The position numbers and the translations under genes are program-made. A stretch of 64,000 nt of DNA from Delphinus delphis. Its lineage: Eukaryota; Chordata; Mammalia; Artiodactyla; Delphinidae. The notes below the pieces were generated by a model, which worked only from the letters and a program-made list of their open reading frames with translations, had not been told where the DNA came from and did no database searches. The stretch is from the NCBI RefSeq assembly GCF_949987515.2, contig NW_027192651.1:4712001-4776000 (forward strand). Direction: 5' to 3'. This document shows, piece by piece, positions 1 to 12,627 of the stretch. Numbering within the stretch: position 1 is the stretch's first letter; every line of letters starts with the position of its first letter.

Positions 1-1579
1 ACCACAAAGATTGGGACGCCTCTGTTTACAAGAACCTCGTTTACAGTACAAGTTCAACATCGCAGAAAGTGAAAAATGGATAAAGAAGTTGTCGTATTTA
101 CTTACAAAGCAATATCACTCAGCAATGAAATCTGTCTCATCAGGCCCTTAGCAGCACAATGAGTGGATTCAGGTATGATGATTCTAACTGAAATAAGTCA
201 CACAGAAAAAGAAACATCATAAGGTATCAGTAATACATGGAATGTAAACTTGGCTACACAGGAACTGAATTACAGAACAGAACAGGGTCTCAAATTTAGA
301 AAACCAACTTATGCTTGCTTAAGGGGAAAGGTGAGTTGGGGTGCTGCATAAAACCAGAGATTGAAATGAGCACAGATAAAGTTCCTTAAGCCAAATATGG
401 AATAGACAAGAGCTACTCCTTGCTCAACGAAATGGACTCAACACACCATATTAAACGCCTAAGAATGTACCTGACTAGTAAGTATCTTAAAACCTATGGA
501 TTGCTATGTCTCCGAAAGAGAATCAAGCATGTGTACAGGGGCATAAACGCAGTAGTGATAGGATTGGAGAGGTTCGGTGAGCAAATGAAGACCCTTTGAA
601 GTCATGTTGCATGGTACCCATTCCACGGGTCTCAACTCTCCAGGTTTAAGGTATTCTTTCTTCAGCTAAAACATGCATGTGGAACCCAGAGTATGATCAA
701 CCGTGTGAACGGGAGACGTGTTCAAATATCTCTCAGTTTTCCTCCCCTGGTACTCGGGTGCAACATTCCAGACGCTTTACTAACACTCTCCCCACTTGGA
801 GAGTCAGGGCCTTTAACTTCCTGTTTGGCCCAGTTTGCAAGTTCTGCGGAAGATGAACAGGAATAGCGAGAACCAATGAGAGACTAGCTGGAGGTGTCTG
901 GACGGGGAAATTTAACTCTCATTTCCCACCAGGAAGAGGAAATAACCAAAGGCTCAGCGTGCCGTGCCGGAACCAGATTAGGGCCTGAAGCCATCCTGCA
1001 GTGTTGCGGCCAGCTCAAAAGAAAGCGAGTTGAAGAAAGGAGCTCAGGGGCACTGTAATTCACAAACCTGCAGAGTTATAAATGACAGCTATCGTCCAAA
1101 AATATACTAAAGTAAGGCTGCCAAGAGGACTTGAAAGCGGGGCAGAATTGCAGGAAACCGATTTCAGGAGGTAGACTGGAATTGCATTGAAAGCATAGGA
1201 AAAGAGGCAGGGCGTCCACAATGATGCACTTGGCCAAAAAGGGCGTATGCATTTTTTCCTGAATATATTCAGGAAAAAACGCATACGCACTTTTTCGTCA
1301 ACCAAGCAACCTGGCAAAGGAAATCTGCACTACAATGAAGTCTCACTTCCCCCCGGTCAAACGGGCCATCTGAAAAAGTGTAAAATCCAGAAAGGCAGGA
1401 CAGGCCATGGAGAACTGGGAGCCTTGTTATGCTGATGGGCGGGATGTAAATTGCCAACAGACACTCCGGAGAAGTGTATGGTGTTTCCTGAAACATCTAA
1501 AAAACAAAGCAACAGAGCCTAGGGCACTTCCACTTATGGTCCTATAGCTTAGGGAAATTAAAATCAAAAAGACACAGCC
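1..1579 (+). repeat. Satellite unit 1 (1,579 bp)
   Basis: Complete unit at my chosen phase. Its palindrome is at 1230-1301 and is imperfect: the left arm has GCAT where most units have GCGT (a CpG change), and the outer right arm reads GCACTTTTTCGTCAA instead of GCCCTTTTTGGCCAA. Unit 3 is its closest relative at an offset of 3,158 bp, with only a few substitutions seen by eye, for example AAGGTATCAG here against AAGATATCAG in unit 3. Confidence 0.95.
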
Positions 1580-3158
1580 ACCCCAAAGTTTGCACGCCTC
1601 TGTTTACAAGACCCTCGTTTACCGTACAAGTTCAACATCGCAGAAAGTGAAAAATGGATAAAGAACTTGTGGTATTTACTTACAAAGCAATATCACTCAG
1701 CAATGAAATCTATGTCATCAGGCCCTTGGCAGCACAATGAGTGGATTCAGGTACGATGATTCTAACTGAAATAAGTCACACAGAAAAAGAAACATCATAA
1801 GATATCAGTAATACACGGAATGTAAACTTGGCTACACAGGAACTGAATTTCAGGACAGAACAGGTTCTCAAATTTAGAAAACCAACTTATGCTTGCTTAA
1901 GGGGAAAGGTGAGTTGGGGTGCTGCATAAAACCAGAGATTGAAATGAGCACAGATAAAGTTCCTTAAGCCAAATATGGAATAGACAAGAGCTACTCCTTG
2001 CTCAACGAAATGGACTCAACACCGCATATTAAACACCTAAGAATGTACCTGACTAGTAAGTATCTTAAAACCTATGGATTGCTATGTCTCCGAAAGAGAA
2101 TCAAGCATGTGTACAGGGGCATAAATGCAGCAGTGATAGGATTGGAGAGGTTCGGTGAGCAAATGAAGACCCTTTGAAGTCATATTGCATGGTACCCATT
2201 CCACGGGTTTCAACTACCCAGGTTTAAGGTATTCTTCCTTCAGCTAAAACATGCATGTGGAACCTAGAGTATGATCAACCATGTGATCGGGAGACGTGTT
2301 CAAATATGTCTCAGTTTTCGTACCCTGGTACTCAGGTGCAACATTCCAGATGCTTTACTAACACTCTCCGGACTTGGAGAGTCAGTCCCTTTAATCTCCT
2401 GTTTGGCCCAGTTTGCAATTTCTGCGGAAGATGAACAGGAATAGCGAGAACCAATGAGAGACTAGCTGGAGGTGTCTGGACGGGCAAACTTAACTCTCAT
2501 TTCCCACCAGGAAGAGGAATTAACCAAAGGCTCAGCGTGCCGTGCCGGAACCAGATTAGGGCCTGAAGCCATCCTGCGGTGTTGCGGCCAGCTCACAAGA
2601 AAGCGAGTTGAAGAAAGGAGCTCAGGGGCACTGTAATTCACAACCCTGCAGAGTTATAAATGACAGCTATTGTCCAAAAATATACTGAAGTAAGGGTGCC
2701 AAGAGGACTTGAAAGCGGGGAAGAATTGCAGGAAACCGATTTCAGGAGGTAGACTGGAATTGCATTGAAAGCATAGGAAAAGAGGCAGAACGTCCACAAT
2801 GATGCACTTGGCCAAAAAGGGCGTATGCGATTTTTCCTGAATATGTTCAGGAAAAAACGCATACGCCCTTTTTGGCCAACCAAGCAAGCTTGCAAAGGAA
2901 ATCTGCACTACAATGAAGTCTCACTTCCCCCCGGTCAAAAGGGCCATCTGAAAAAAGTGTAAAATCCAGAAAGGCAGGACAGGCCATGGAGAACTGGGAG
3001 CCTTGTTATGCTGATGGGCGGGATGTAAATTGCCAACAGACACTCGGGAGAAGTGTATGGTGTTTCCTGAAACATCTAAAAAACAAAGCAACAGAGCCTA
3101 GGGCACTTCCACTTATGGTCCTATAGCTTAGGGAAATTAAAATCAAAAAGACACAGCC
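1580..3158 (+). repeat. Satellite unit 2 (1,579 bp)
   Basis: Complete unit lying between near-copies 1 and 3. The palindrome at 2808-2879 has two imperfections: GCGATTTTT in the left arm, and ATATGTTC at the centre, where the change leaves a G-T wobble. Units 5, 9 and 16 carry the same two changes, so this arm haplotype is shared between distant units. Its unit start reads TTTGCACGCC, a private variant of TTTGGGACGCC. Confidence 0.95.
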
Positions 3159-4736
3159 ACCACAAAGATTGGGACGCCTCTGTTTACAAGAACCTCGTTT
3201 ACAGTACAAGTTCAACATCGCAGAAAGTGAAAAATGGATAAAGAAGTTGTCGTATTTACTTACAAAGCAATATCACTCAGCAATGAAATCTGTCTCATCA
3301 GGCCCTTAGCAGCACAATGAGTGGATTCAGGTATGATGATTCTAACTGAAATAAGTCACACAGAAAAAGAAACATCATAAGATATCAGTAATACATGGAA
3401 TGTAAACTTGGCTACACAGGAACTGAATTACAGAACAGAACAGGGTCTCAAATTTAGAAAACCAACTTATGCTTGCTTAAGGGGAAAGGTGAGTTGGGGT
3501 GCTGCATAAAACCAGAGATTGAAATGAGCACAGATAAAGTTCCTTAAGCCAAATATGGAATAGACAAGAGCTACTCCTTGCTCAACGAAATGGACTCAAC
3601 ACACCATATTAAACGCCTAAGAATGTACCTGACTAGTAAGTATCTTAAAACCTATGGATTGCTATGTCTCCGAAAGAGAATCAAGCATGTGTACAGGGGC
3701 ATAAACGCAGTAGTGATAGGATTGGAGAGGTTCGGTGAGCAAATGAAAACCCTTTGAAGTCATGTTGCATGGTACCCATTCCACGGGTCTCAACTCTCCA
3801 GGTTTAAGGTATTCTTTCTTCAGCTAAAACATGCATGTGGAACCCAGAGTATGATCAACCGTGTGAACGGGAGACGTGTTCAAATATCTCTCAGTTTTCC
3901 TCCCCTGGTACTCGGGTGCAACATTCCAGACGCTTTACTAACACTCTCCCCACTTGGAGAGTCAGGGCCTTTAACTTCCTGTTTGGCCCAGTTTGCAAGT
4001 TCTGCGGAAGATGAACAGGAATAGCGAGAACCAATGAGAGACTAGCTGGAGGTGTCTGGACGGGCAAATTTAACTCTCATTTCCCACCAGGAAGAGGAAA
4101 TAACCAAAGGCTCAGCGTGCCGTGCCGGAACCAGATTAGGGCCTGAAGCCATCCTGCAGTGTTGCGGCCAGCTCAAAAGAAAGGGAGTTGAAGAAAGGAG
4201 CTCAGGGGCACTGTAATTCAAAAACCTGCAGAGTTATAAATGACAGCTATCGTCCAAAAATATACTAAAGTAAGGCTGCCAAGAGGACTTGAAAGCGGGG
4301 CAGAATTGCAGGAAACCGATTTCAGGAGGTAGACTGGAATTGCATTGAAAGCATAGGAAAAGAGGCAGGGCGTCCACAATGATGCACTTGGCCAAAAAGG
4401 GCGTATGCATTTTTTCCTGAATATATTCAGGAAAAAACGCATACGCACTTTTTCGTCAACCAAGCAACCTGGCAAAGGAAATCTGCACTACAATGAAGTC
4501 TCACTTCCCCCCGGTCAAACGGGCCATCTGAAAAAGTGTAAAATCCAGAAAGGCAGGACAGGTCATGGAGAATGGGAGCCTTGTTATGCTGATGGGCGGG
4601 ATGTAAATTGCCAACAGACACTCCGGAGAAGTGTATGGTGTTTCCTGAAACATCTAAAAAACAAAGCAACAGAGCCTAGGGCACTTCCACTTATGGTCCT
4701 ATAGCTTAGGGAAATTAAAATCAAAAAGACACAGCC
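3159..4736 (+). repeat. Satellite unit 3 (1,578 bp), near-copy of unit 1
   Basis: Follows unit 1 along its whole length, including the atypical right palindrome arm (palindrome 4388-4459) and the rare start CCACCACAAAGATTGG. Differences seen include GAAAACCC for GAAGACCC, GAAAGGGAG for GAAAGCGAG, and TTCAAAAACC for TTCACAAACC. Units 1-2 and 3-4 therefore look like the remains of a two-unit higher-order repeat. Confidence 0.95.
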
Positions 4737-6315
4737 ACCCCAAAGTTTGGGACGCCTCTGTTTACAAGAACCTCGTTTACCGTACACGTTCAATATCACA
4801 GAAAGTGAAAAATGGATAAAGAACTTGTGGTACTTACGTACAATGCAGTATCACTCAGCAATGAAATCTATGTCATCAGGCCCTTAGCAGCACAATGAGT
4901 GGATTCAGGTATGATGATTCTAACTGAAATAAGTCACACAGAAAAAGAAACATCATAAGATATCAGTAATACACGGAATGTGAACTTGGCTACACAGGAA
5001 CTGAATTTCAGAACAGAACAGGATCTCAAATTTAGAAAACCAACCTTTGCTTTTTAAGGGGAAAGGTGAGTTGGGGTGCTGCATAAAACCAGAGATTGAA
5101 ATGAGCACAGATAAAGGTCCTTAAGCAAAATGTGGAATAGACAAGAGCTCCTCCTTGCTCAGCGAAATGGACTCAACACTGCATATTAAACGCCTAAGAA
5201 TGTACCTGACTAGTAAGTATCTTAAAACCTATGGATTGCTATGTCTCAGAAAGAGAATCAAGCATGTGTACAGGGGCATAAACGCAGCAGTGATAGGATT
5301 GGAGAGGTTCGGTGAGCAAATGAAGACCCTTAGAAGTCATATTGCATGGTACCCATTCCACGGGTTTCAACTACCCAGGTTTAAGGTATTCTTTCTTCAG
5401 CTAAAACATGCATGTGGAACCTAGAGTATGTTGAACCGTGTGAACGGGAGACGTGTTCAAATATGTCTCAGTTTTCGTACCCTGGTACTCGGGTGCAACA
5501 TTCCAGACGCTTTACTAACACTCTCCCGACTTGGAGAGTCAGTCCCTTTAACCTCCTGTTTGGCCCAGTTTGCAATTTCTGCGGAAGATGAACAGGAATA
5601 GCGAGAACCAATGAGAGACTAGCTGGAGGTGTCTGGACGGGCAAATTTAACTCTCATTTCCCACCAGGAAGAGGAATTAACCAAAGGCTCAGCGTGCCGT
5701 GCCGGAACCAAATTAGGACCTGAAGCCATCCTGCGGTGTTGCGGCCAGCTCACAGGAAAGCGATTTGAAGAAAGGAGCTCAGGGGCACTGTAATTCACAA
5801 ACCTGCAGAGTTATAAATGACAGCTATCATCCAAAAATATACTAAAGTAAGGCTGCCAAGAGGACTTGAAAGCGGGGCAGAATTGCAGGAAACTGATTTC
5901 AGGAGGTAGACTGGAATTGCATTGAAAGCATAGGAAAAGAGGCAGAACGTCCACAATGATGCACTTGACCAAAAAGGGCATATGCGTTTTTTCCTGAATA
6001 TATTCAGGAAAAAACGCATACGCCCTTTTTGGCCAACCAAGAAAGCTTGCAAAGGAAATCTGCACTACAATGAAGTCTCACTTCCCCCCGGTCAAAAGGG
6101 CCATCTGAAAAAAGTGTAAAATCCAGAAAGGCAGGACAGGCCATGGAGAACTGGGAGCCTTGTTATGCTGATGGGCGGGATGTAAATTGCCAACAGACAC
6201 TCAGGAGAAGTGTATGGTGTTTCCTGAAATATCTAAAAAACAAAGCAACAGAGCCTAGGGCACTTCCACTTATGGTCCCATAGTTTAGGGAAATTAAAAT
6301 CAAAAAGACACAGCC
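4737..6315 (+). repeat. Satellite unit 4 (1,579 bp), left partner of the block A junction
   Basis: Palindrome at 5965-6036 with two left-arm G-to-A changes: TTGACC for TTGGCC, and GGCATATG for GGCGTATG (a CpG transition). Downstream, the marker CCAAGAAAGC (others CCAAGCAAGC) is shared with units 8 and 15. The stop at the usual CCCTTTGAAG is changed to CCCTTAGAAG, which opens an 89-codon frame by chance. The unit also carries CACAGGAAAGCGATTTG, shared with unit 15. Confidence 0.95.
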
Positions 6316-7894
6316 ACCCCAAAGTTTGGAACGGCTCTGTTTACAAGAACCTCGTTTACAGTACAAGTTCAACATCGCAGAAAGTGAAAAATGGATAAAG
6401 AAGTTGTGGTATTTACTTACAAAGCAATATCACTCAGCAATGAAATCTATGTCATCAGGCCCTTAGCAGCACAATGAGTGGATTCAGGTATGATGATTCT
6501 AACTGAAATAAGTCACACAGAAAAAGAAACATCATAAGATATCAGTAATACACGGAATGTAAACTTGGCTACACAGGAACTGAATTACAGAACAGAACAG
6601 GGTCTCAAATTTAGAAACCCAACTTATGCTTGCTTAAGGGGAAAGGTGAGTTGGGGTGCTGCATAAAACCAGAGATTGAAATGAGCACAGATAAAGTTCC
6701 TTAAGCCAAATATGGAATAGACAAGAGCTACTCCTTGCTCAACGAAATGGACTCAACACCCCATATTAAACGCCTAAGGATGTACCTGACTAGTAAGTAT
6801 CTTAAAACCTATGGATTTCTATGTCTCCAAAAGAGAATCAAGCGTGTGTACAGGGGCATAAACGCAGCAGTGATAGGATTGGAGAGGTTCGGTGAGCAAA
6901 TGAAGACCCTTTGAAGTCATATTGCATGGTACCCATTCCACGGGTCTCAACTCTCCAGGTTTAAGGTATTCTTCCTTCAGCTAAAACATGCATGTGGAAC
7001 CCAGAGTATGATCAACCGTGTGAACGGGAGACGTGTTCAAATATGTCTCAGTTTTCGTCCCCTGGTACTCGGGTGTAACATTCCAGACGCTTTACTAACA
7101 CTCTCCCCACATGGAGAGTCAGTCCCTTTAACCTCCTGTTTGGCCCAGTTTGCAATTTCTGCGGTAGATGAACAGGAATAGCGAGAACCAATGAGAGACT
7201 AGCTGGAGGTGTCTGGACGGGCAAATTTAACTCTCATTTCCCACCAGGAAGAGGAAATAACCAAAGGCTCAGCGTGCCGTGCCGGAACCAGATTAGGGCC
7301 TGAAGCCATCCTGCGGTGTTGCGGCCAGTTCACAAGAAAGCGAGTTGAAGAAAGGAGCTCAGGGGCACTGTAATTCACAAACCTGCAGAGTTATAAATGA
7401 CAGCTATCGTCCAAAAATATACTAAAGTAAGGCTGCCAAGAGTACTTGAAAGCGGGGCAGAATTGCAGGAAACCAATTTCAGGAGGTAGACTGGAATTGC
7501 ATTGAAAGCATAGGAAAAGAGGCAGAACGTCCACAATGATGCACTTGGCCAAAAAGGGCGTATGCGATTTTTCCTGAATATGTTCAGGAAAAAACGCATA
7601 CGCCCTTTTTGGCCAACCAAGCAAGCTTGCAAAGGAAATCTGCACTGCAATGAAGTCTCACTTCCCCCGGTCAAAAGGGCCATCTGAAAAAAATGTAAAA
7701 TCCAGAAAGGCAGGACAGGCCATGGAGAACTGGGAGCCTTGTTATGCTGATGGGCGGGATGTAAATTGCCAACAGACACTCGGGAGAAGTGTATGATGTT
7801 TCCTGAAACATCTAAAAAGCAAAGCAACAGAGCCTAGGGCACTTCCACTTATGGTCCTATAGCTTAGGGAAATTAAAATCAAAAAGACACAGCC
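6316..7894 (+). repeat. Satellite unit 5 (1,579 bp), block A
   Basis: Near-identical to unit 9 (offset 6,312) and unit 16 (offset 17,363). The palindrome at 7545-7616 has the two-mismatch haplotype of unit 2. A C run after the palindrome is one base shorter than in most units (CTTCCCCCGG), which joins two reading frames into a chance 150-codon minus-strand frame. Confidence 0.95.
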
Positions 7895-9472
7895 ACCCCA
7901 AAGTTTGGAACGGCTCTGTTTACAAGAACCTCGTTTACAGTAGAAGTTCAACATCGCAGAAAGTGAAAAATGGATAAAGAATTTGTGGTATTTACTTACA
8001 AAGCAATATAACTCAGCAATGAAATCTATGTCATCAGGCCCGTAGCAGCATAATGAGTGGATTCAGGTACAATGATTCTAATTGAAATGTTCACACAGAA
8101 AAAGAAACATCATAAGATATCACTAATACACGGAATGTAAACTTGGCTACACAGGAACTAAATTCCAAAACAGAACAGGGTCTCAAATGTAGAAAACCAA
8201 CTTATGCTTGCTTAAGGGGAAAGGCGAGTTGGGGTGCTGCATAAAACCAGAGATTGAAATGAGCACAGATAAAGTTCCTTAAGCCAAATATGGAATAGAC
8301 AAGAGCTACTCCTTGCTCAAAGAAATGGACTCAACACCCCATATTAAACGCCTAAGAATGTACCTGACTAGTAAGTATCTTAAACCTATGGATTGATATG
8401 TCTTCAAAAGAGAATCAATCGTATGTACAGTGGCACAAACGCAGCAGTGATAGGATTGGAGAGATTCGGTGAGCAAATGAAGACCCTTTGAAGTCATATT
8501 GCATGGTACCCATTCCACGGGTCTCCACTCTCCAGGTTTAAGGTATTCTTCCTTCAGCTAAAACATGCATGTGGAACCCAGAGTATGATCAACCGTGTGA
8601 ACTGGAGACGTGTTCAAATATGTCTCAGTTTTCCTCCCCTGGTACTCGGGTGCAACATTCCAGACGCTTTACTAACACTCTCCCCACTTGGAGAGTCAAT
8701 CGCTTTAACTTCCTGTTTGGCCCAGTTTGCAATTTCTGCGGAAGATGAACAGGAATAGGGAGAACCAATGAGAGACTACCTGGAGGTATCTGGACGGGCA
8801 AATTTAACTCTCATTTCCCACCAGGAAGAGGAAATAACCAAAGGCTCAGCGTGCCATGCCGGATCCAGATTAGGGCCTGAAGCCATCCTGTGGTGTTGCG
8901 GCCAGCTCACAAGAAAGCGAGTTGAAGAAAGGAGCTCAGGGGCACTGTAATGCACAAACCTGCAGAGTTATAAATGACAGCTATCGTCCAAAAATATACT
9001 GAAGTAAGGCTGCCAAGAGGATTTGAAAGCGGGGCAGAATTGCAGGAAACCAATTTCAGGAGGTAGACTGGAATTGCATTGAAAGCATAGGAAAAGAGGC
9101 AGAACGTCCACAATGATGCACTTGGCCAAAAAGGGCGTATGCGTTTTTTCCTGAATATATTCAGGAAAAAACGCATACGCCCTTTTTGGCCAACCAAGCA
9201 AGCTTGCAAAGGAAGTCTGCACTACAACGAAGTCTCACTTCCCCCCGGTCAAAAGGGCCATCTGAAAAAAGTGTAAAATCCAGAAAGGCAGGACAGGCCA
9301 TGGAGAACTGGGAGCCTTGTTATGCTGATGGGCGGGATGTAAATTGCCAACAGACACTCGGGAGAAGTGTATGGTGTTTCCTGAAACATCTAAAAAACAA
9401 AGCAACAGAGCCTAGGGCACTTCCACTTATGGTCCTATAGCTTAGGGAAATTAAAATCAAAAAGACACAGCC
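7895..9472 (+). repeat. Satellite unit 6 (1,578 bp), block A
   Basis: Perfect palindrome at 9122-9193. Private block markers are a shortened TCTAATTGAAATGTTCACAC and ATTGATATGTCTTC; units 10 and 17 share both. The change CTACCTGG for CTAGCTGG removes a stop and opens a chance 60-codon frame. Confidence 0.95.
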
Positions 9473-11048
9473 ACCCCAAAGTTTGGGACGCCTCTGTTTA
9501 CAAGAACCTCATTTACAGTACAAGTTCAACATCGCAGAAAGTGAAAAATGATAAAGTAGTTGTGGTATTTACTTACAAAGCAATATCACTCAGCAATAAA
9601 ATCTATGTCATCAGGCACTTAGCAGCACAGTGAGTGGATTCAGGTATGATGATTCTAACTGAAATAAGTCACACAGAAAAAGAAATATCATAAGATATCA
9701 GTAATACACGGAATGTAAACTTGGCTACACAGGAACTGAATGACAGAACAGAACAGTGTCTCAAATTAAAAAACCAACTTATGCTTGCTTAAGGGGAAAG
9801 GTGAGTTGGGGTGCTGCATAAAACCAGAGATTGAAATGAGCACAGATAAAGTTCCTTAAGCCAAATATGGAATAGACAAGAGCTACTCCTTGCTCAACGA
9901 AATGGACTCAACACCCCATATTAAACGCCTAAGAATGTACCTGACTAGTAATTATCTTAAAACCTATGGATTGCTATGTCTCCAAAAGAGAATCAAGCGT
10001 GTGTACAGGGGCATAAACACAGCAGTGATAGGATTGGAGAGGTTCGGTGAGCAAATGAAGACCCTTTGAAGTCATATTGCATGGTACCCATTACACGGGT
10101 CTCAACTCTCCAGGTTTAAGGTATTCTTCCTTCAGCTAAAACATGCATGTGGAACCCAGAGTATGATCAACCGTGTGAACGGGAGACGTGTTCAAATATG
10201 TCTCAGTTTTCCTCCCCTGTTACTCGGGTGCAACATTCCAGACGCTTTACTAACACTCTCCCCACTTGGAGAGTCAGCGCCTTTAACCTCCTGTTTGGCC
10301 CAGTTTGCAATTTCTGCGGAAGATGAACAGGAATAGGGAGAACCAATGAGAGACTAGCTGGAGGTGTCTGGACGGGCAAATTTAACTCTCATTTCCCACC
10401 AGGAAGAGGAAATAACCAAAGGCTCAGCGTGCCGTGCCGGAACCAGATTAGGGCCTGAAGCCATCCTGCGGTGTTGTGGCCAGCTCAAAAGAAGGCGAGT
10501 TGAAGAAAGGAGCTCAGGGGCACTGTAATTCACAAACCTGCAGAGTTATAAATGACAGCTATCGTCCAAAAATATACTGAAGTAAGGCTGCCAAGAGGAC
10601 TTGAAAGCGGGGCAGAATTGCAGGAAACCGATTTCAGGAGGTAGACTGGAATTGCATTGAAAGCATAGGAAAAGAGGCAGAACGTCCACAATGATGCACT
10701 TGGCCAAAAAGGATGTATGCGTTTTTTCCTGAATATATTCAGGAAAAAACGCATACGTCCTTTTTGGCCTACCAAGCAAACTTGCAAAGGAAATCTGCAC
10801 TACAATGAAGTCTCACTTCCCCCCGGTCAAAAGGGCCATCTGAAAAAAGTGTAAAATCCAGAAAGGCAGGACAGGCCATGGAGAACTGGGAGCCTTGTTA
10901 TGCTGATGGGTGGGATGAAAATTGCCAACAGACACTCGGGAGAAGTGTATGGTGTTTCCTAAAACATCTAAGAAACAAAGCAACAGAGCCTAGGGCACTT
11001 CCACTTATGGTCCTGTAGCTTAAGGAAATTAAAATCAAAAAGACACAG
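9473..11048 (+). repeat. Satellite unit 7 (1,576 bp), block A
   Basis: Ends in CACAGACCCCAAAG, two bases shorter than the usual CACAGCCACCCC; units 11 and 18 share this. The palindrome at 10700-10771 has changes on both arms: left GGATGT for GGGCGT, right ACGTCC for ACGCCC. One pair is a compensated A-T and the adjacent one is a G-T wobble; the outer right end also reads GGCCTA. Confidence 0.95.
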
Positions 11049-12627
11049 ACCCCAAAGTTTGGGACACCTCTGTTTACAAGAACCTCGTTTACTGTACAAG
11101 TTCAATATCACAGAAAGTGAAAAATGGATAAAGAACTTGTGGTACTTACGGACAATGCAGTATCACTCAGCAATGAAATCTATGTCATCAGGCCCGTAGC
11201 AGCATAATAAGTGATTTCAGGTACGATGATTCTAACTGAAATAAGTCACACAGAAAAAGAAACATCATAAGATATCACTAATACACGAAATGTAAACTTG
11301 GCTAAACAGGAACTGAATTCCAAAACAGAACAGGGTCTCAAATTTAGAAAACCAACTTATGCTTGCTTAAGGGGAAAGGTGAGTTGGGGTGCTGCATAAA
11401 ACCAGAGATTTAAATGAGCACAGATAAAGTTCCTTAAGCCAAATATGGAATAGACAAGAGCTACTCCTTGCTCAACGAAATGGACTCAACACCCCATATA
11501 AACGCCTAAGGATGTACCTGACTAGTAAGTATCTTAAAACCTATGGATTTCTATGTCTCCAAAAGAGAATCAAGCGTGTGTACAGGGGCATAAAGGCAGC
11601 AGTGATAAGATTGGAGAGGTTCGGTGAGCAAATGAAGACCCTTTGAAGTCATATTGCATGGTACCCATTCCACGGGTCTCAACTCTCCAGGTTTAAGGTA
11701 TTCTTCCTTCAGCTAAAACATGCATGTGGAACCCAGAGTATGATCAACCGTGTGAACGGGAGACGTGTTCAAATATGTCTCAGTTTTCGTCCCCTGGTAC
11801 TCGGGTGCAACATTCCAGATGCTTTACTAACACTCTCCCCACATGGAGAGTCAGCGCCTTTAACCTCCTGTTTGGCTCAGTTTGCAATTTCTGCGGAAGA
11901 TGAACAGGAATAGCGAGAACCAATGAGAGACTAGCTGGAGGTGTCTGGACGGGCAAATTTAACTCTCATTTCCCACCAGGAAGAGGAATTAACCAAAGGC
12001 TCAGCGTGCCGTGCCGGAACCAGATTAGGGCCTGAAGCCATCCTGCGGTGTTGCGGCCAGCTCAAAAGAAAGCGAGTTGAAGAAAGGAGCTCAGGGGCAC
12101 AGTAATTCACAATCCTGTAGAGTTATAAATGACAGCTATCTTCCAAAAATATACTGAGGTAAGGCTGCCAAGAGAACTTGAAAGTGGGGCAGAATTGCAG
12201 GAAACCGATTTCAGGAGGTAGACTGGAATTGCATTGAAAGCATAGGAAAAGAGGCAGAACGTCCACAATGATGCACTTGGCCAAAAAGGGCGTATGCGTT
12301 TTTTCCTGAATATATTCAGGAAAAAACGCATACGCCCTTTTTGGCCAACCAAGAAAGCTTGCAAAGGAAATCTGCACTACAATGAAGTCTCACTTCCCCC
12401 CGGTCAAAAGGGCCATCTGAAAAAAGTGTAAAATCCAGAAAGGCAGGACAGGCCATGGAGAACTGGGAGCCTTGTTATGCTGATGGGCGGGATGTAAATT
12501 GCCAACAGACACTCAGGAGAAGTGTATGGTGTTTCCTGAAATATCTAAAAAACAAAGCAACAGAGCCTAGGGCACTTCCACTTATGGTCCCATAGTTTAG
12601 GGAAATTAAAATCAAAAAGACACAGCC
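11049..12627 (+). repeat. Satellite unit 8 (1,579 bp), hybrid unit at the block A/B junction
   Basis: The left part matches units 12 and 19 (for example CTATCTTCC, GGCACAGTAATTC, and a normal GGGCGTATG left arm). The part right of the palindrome matches units 4 and 15 (CCAAGAAAGC, then CCCATAGTTTAGG). The palindrome at 12277-12348 is perfect, and the switch of type falls between 12292 and 12354. Confidence 0.93.
12277..12348. repeat. Palindrome at the block A/B crossover junction
   Basis: Perfect 72-bp palindrome in hybrid unit 8. At 12292 the base is G as in unit 12 (A in unit 4). At 12354, just outside the right arm, the base is A as in unit 4 (C in unit 12). The exchange therefore falls in the 63 bp that contain the palindrome centre. 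Confidence 0.9.

Larger units (their letters stand above)
6001..12312 (+). repeat. Higher-order block A (four units, 6,312 bp)
   Basis: Runs from the palindrome centre of unit 4 to that of unit 8. Every landmark recurs at +6,312 in block B and at +17,363 in block C. The limits are set at the palindrome centres because the last diagnostic site before and the first one after the junction bracket the palindrome. Differences seen from the other copies are single substitutions, for example A at 11608. Confidence 0.9.

Noticed and set aside
5155..5424. An 89-codon plus-strand open frame in unit 4
   Set aside because: Same region as the unit 28 frame, opened by CCCTTAGAAG. All sister units have the stop, so it is chance.
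7375..7827. A 150-codon minus-strand open frame, with copies of 84-100 codons at the same place in most units
   Set aside because: It runs straight through the palindrome, overlaps a second open minus frame, and reaches 150 codons only because a C run lost one base. Starts are often TTG, there is no domain or known homology that I recognise, and the palindrome yields a similar short peptide string on both strands. This is a repeat artefact.
8768..8950. A recurring 60-codon plus-strand frame (also in units 10, 14, 17, 24 and 38)
   Set aside because: Present only where CTAGCTGG or its neighbour has lost the TAG stop. No conservation of an open frame across units.
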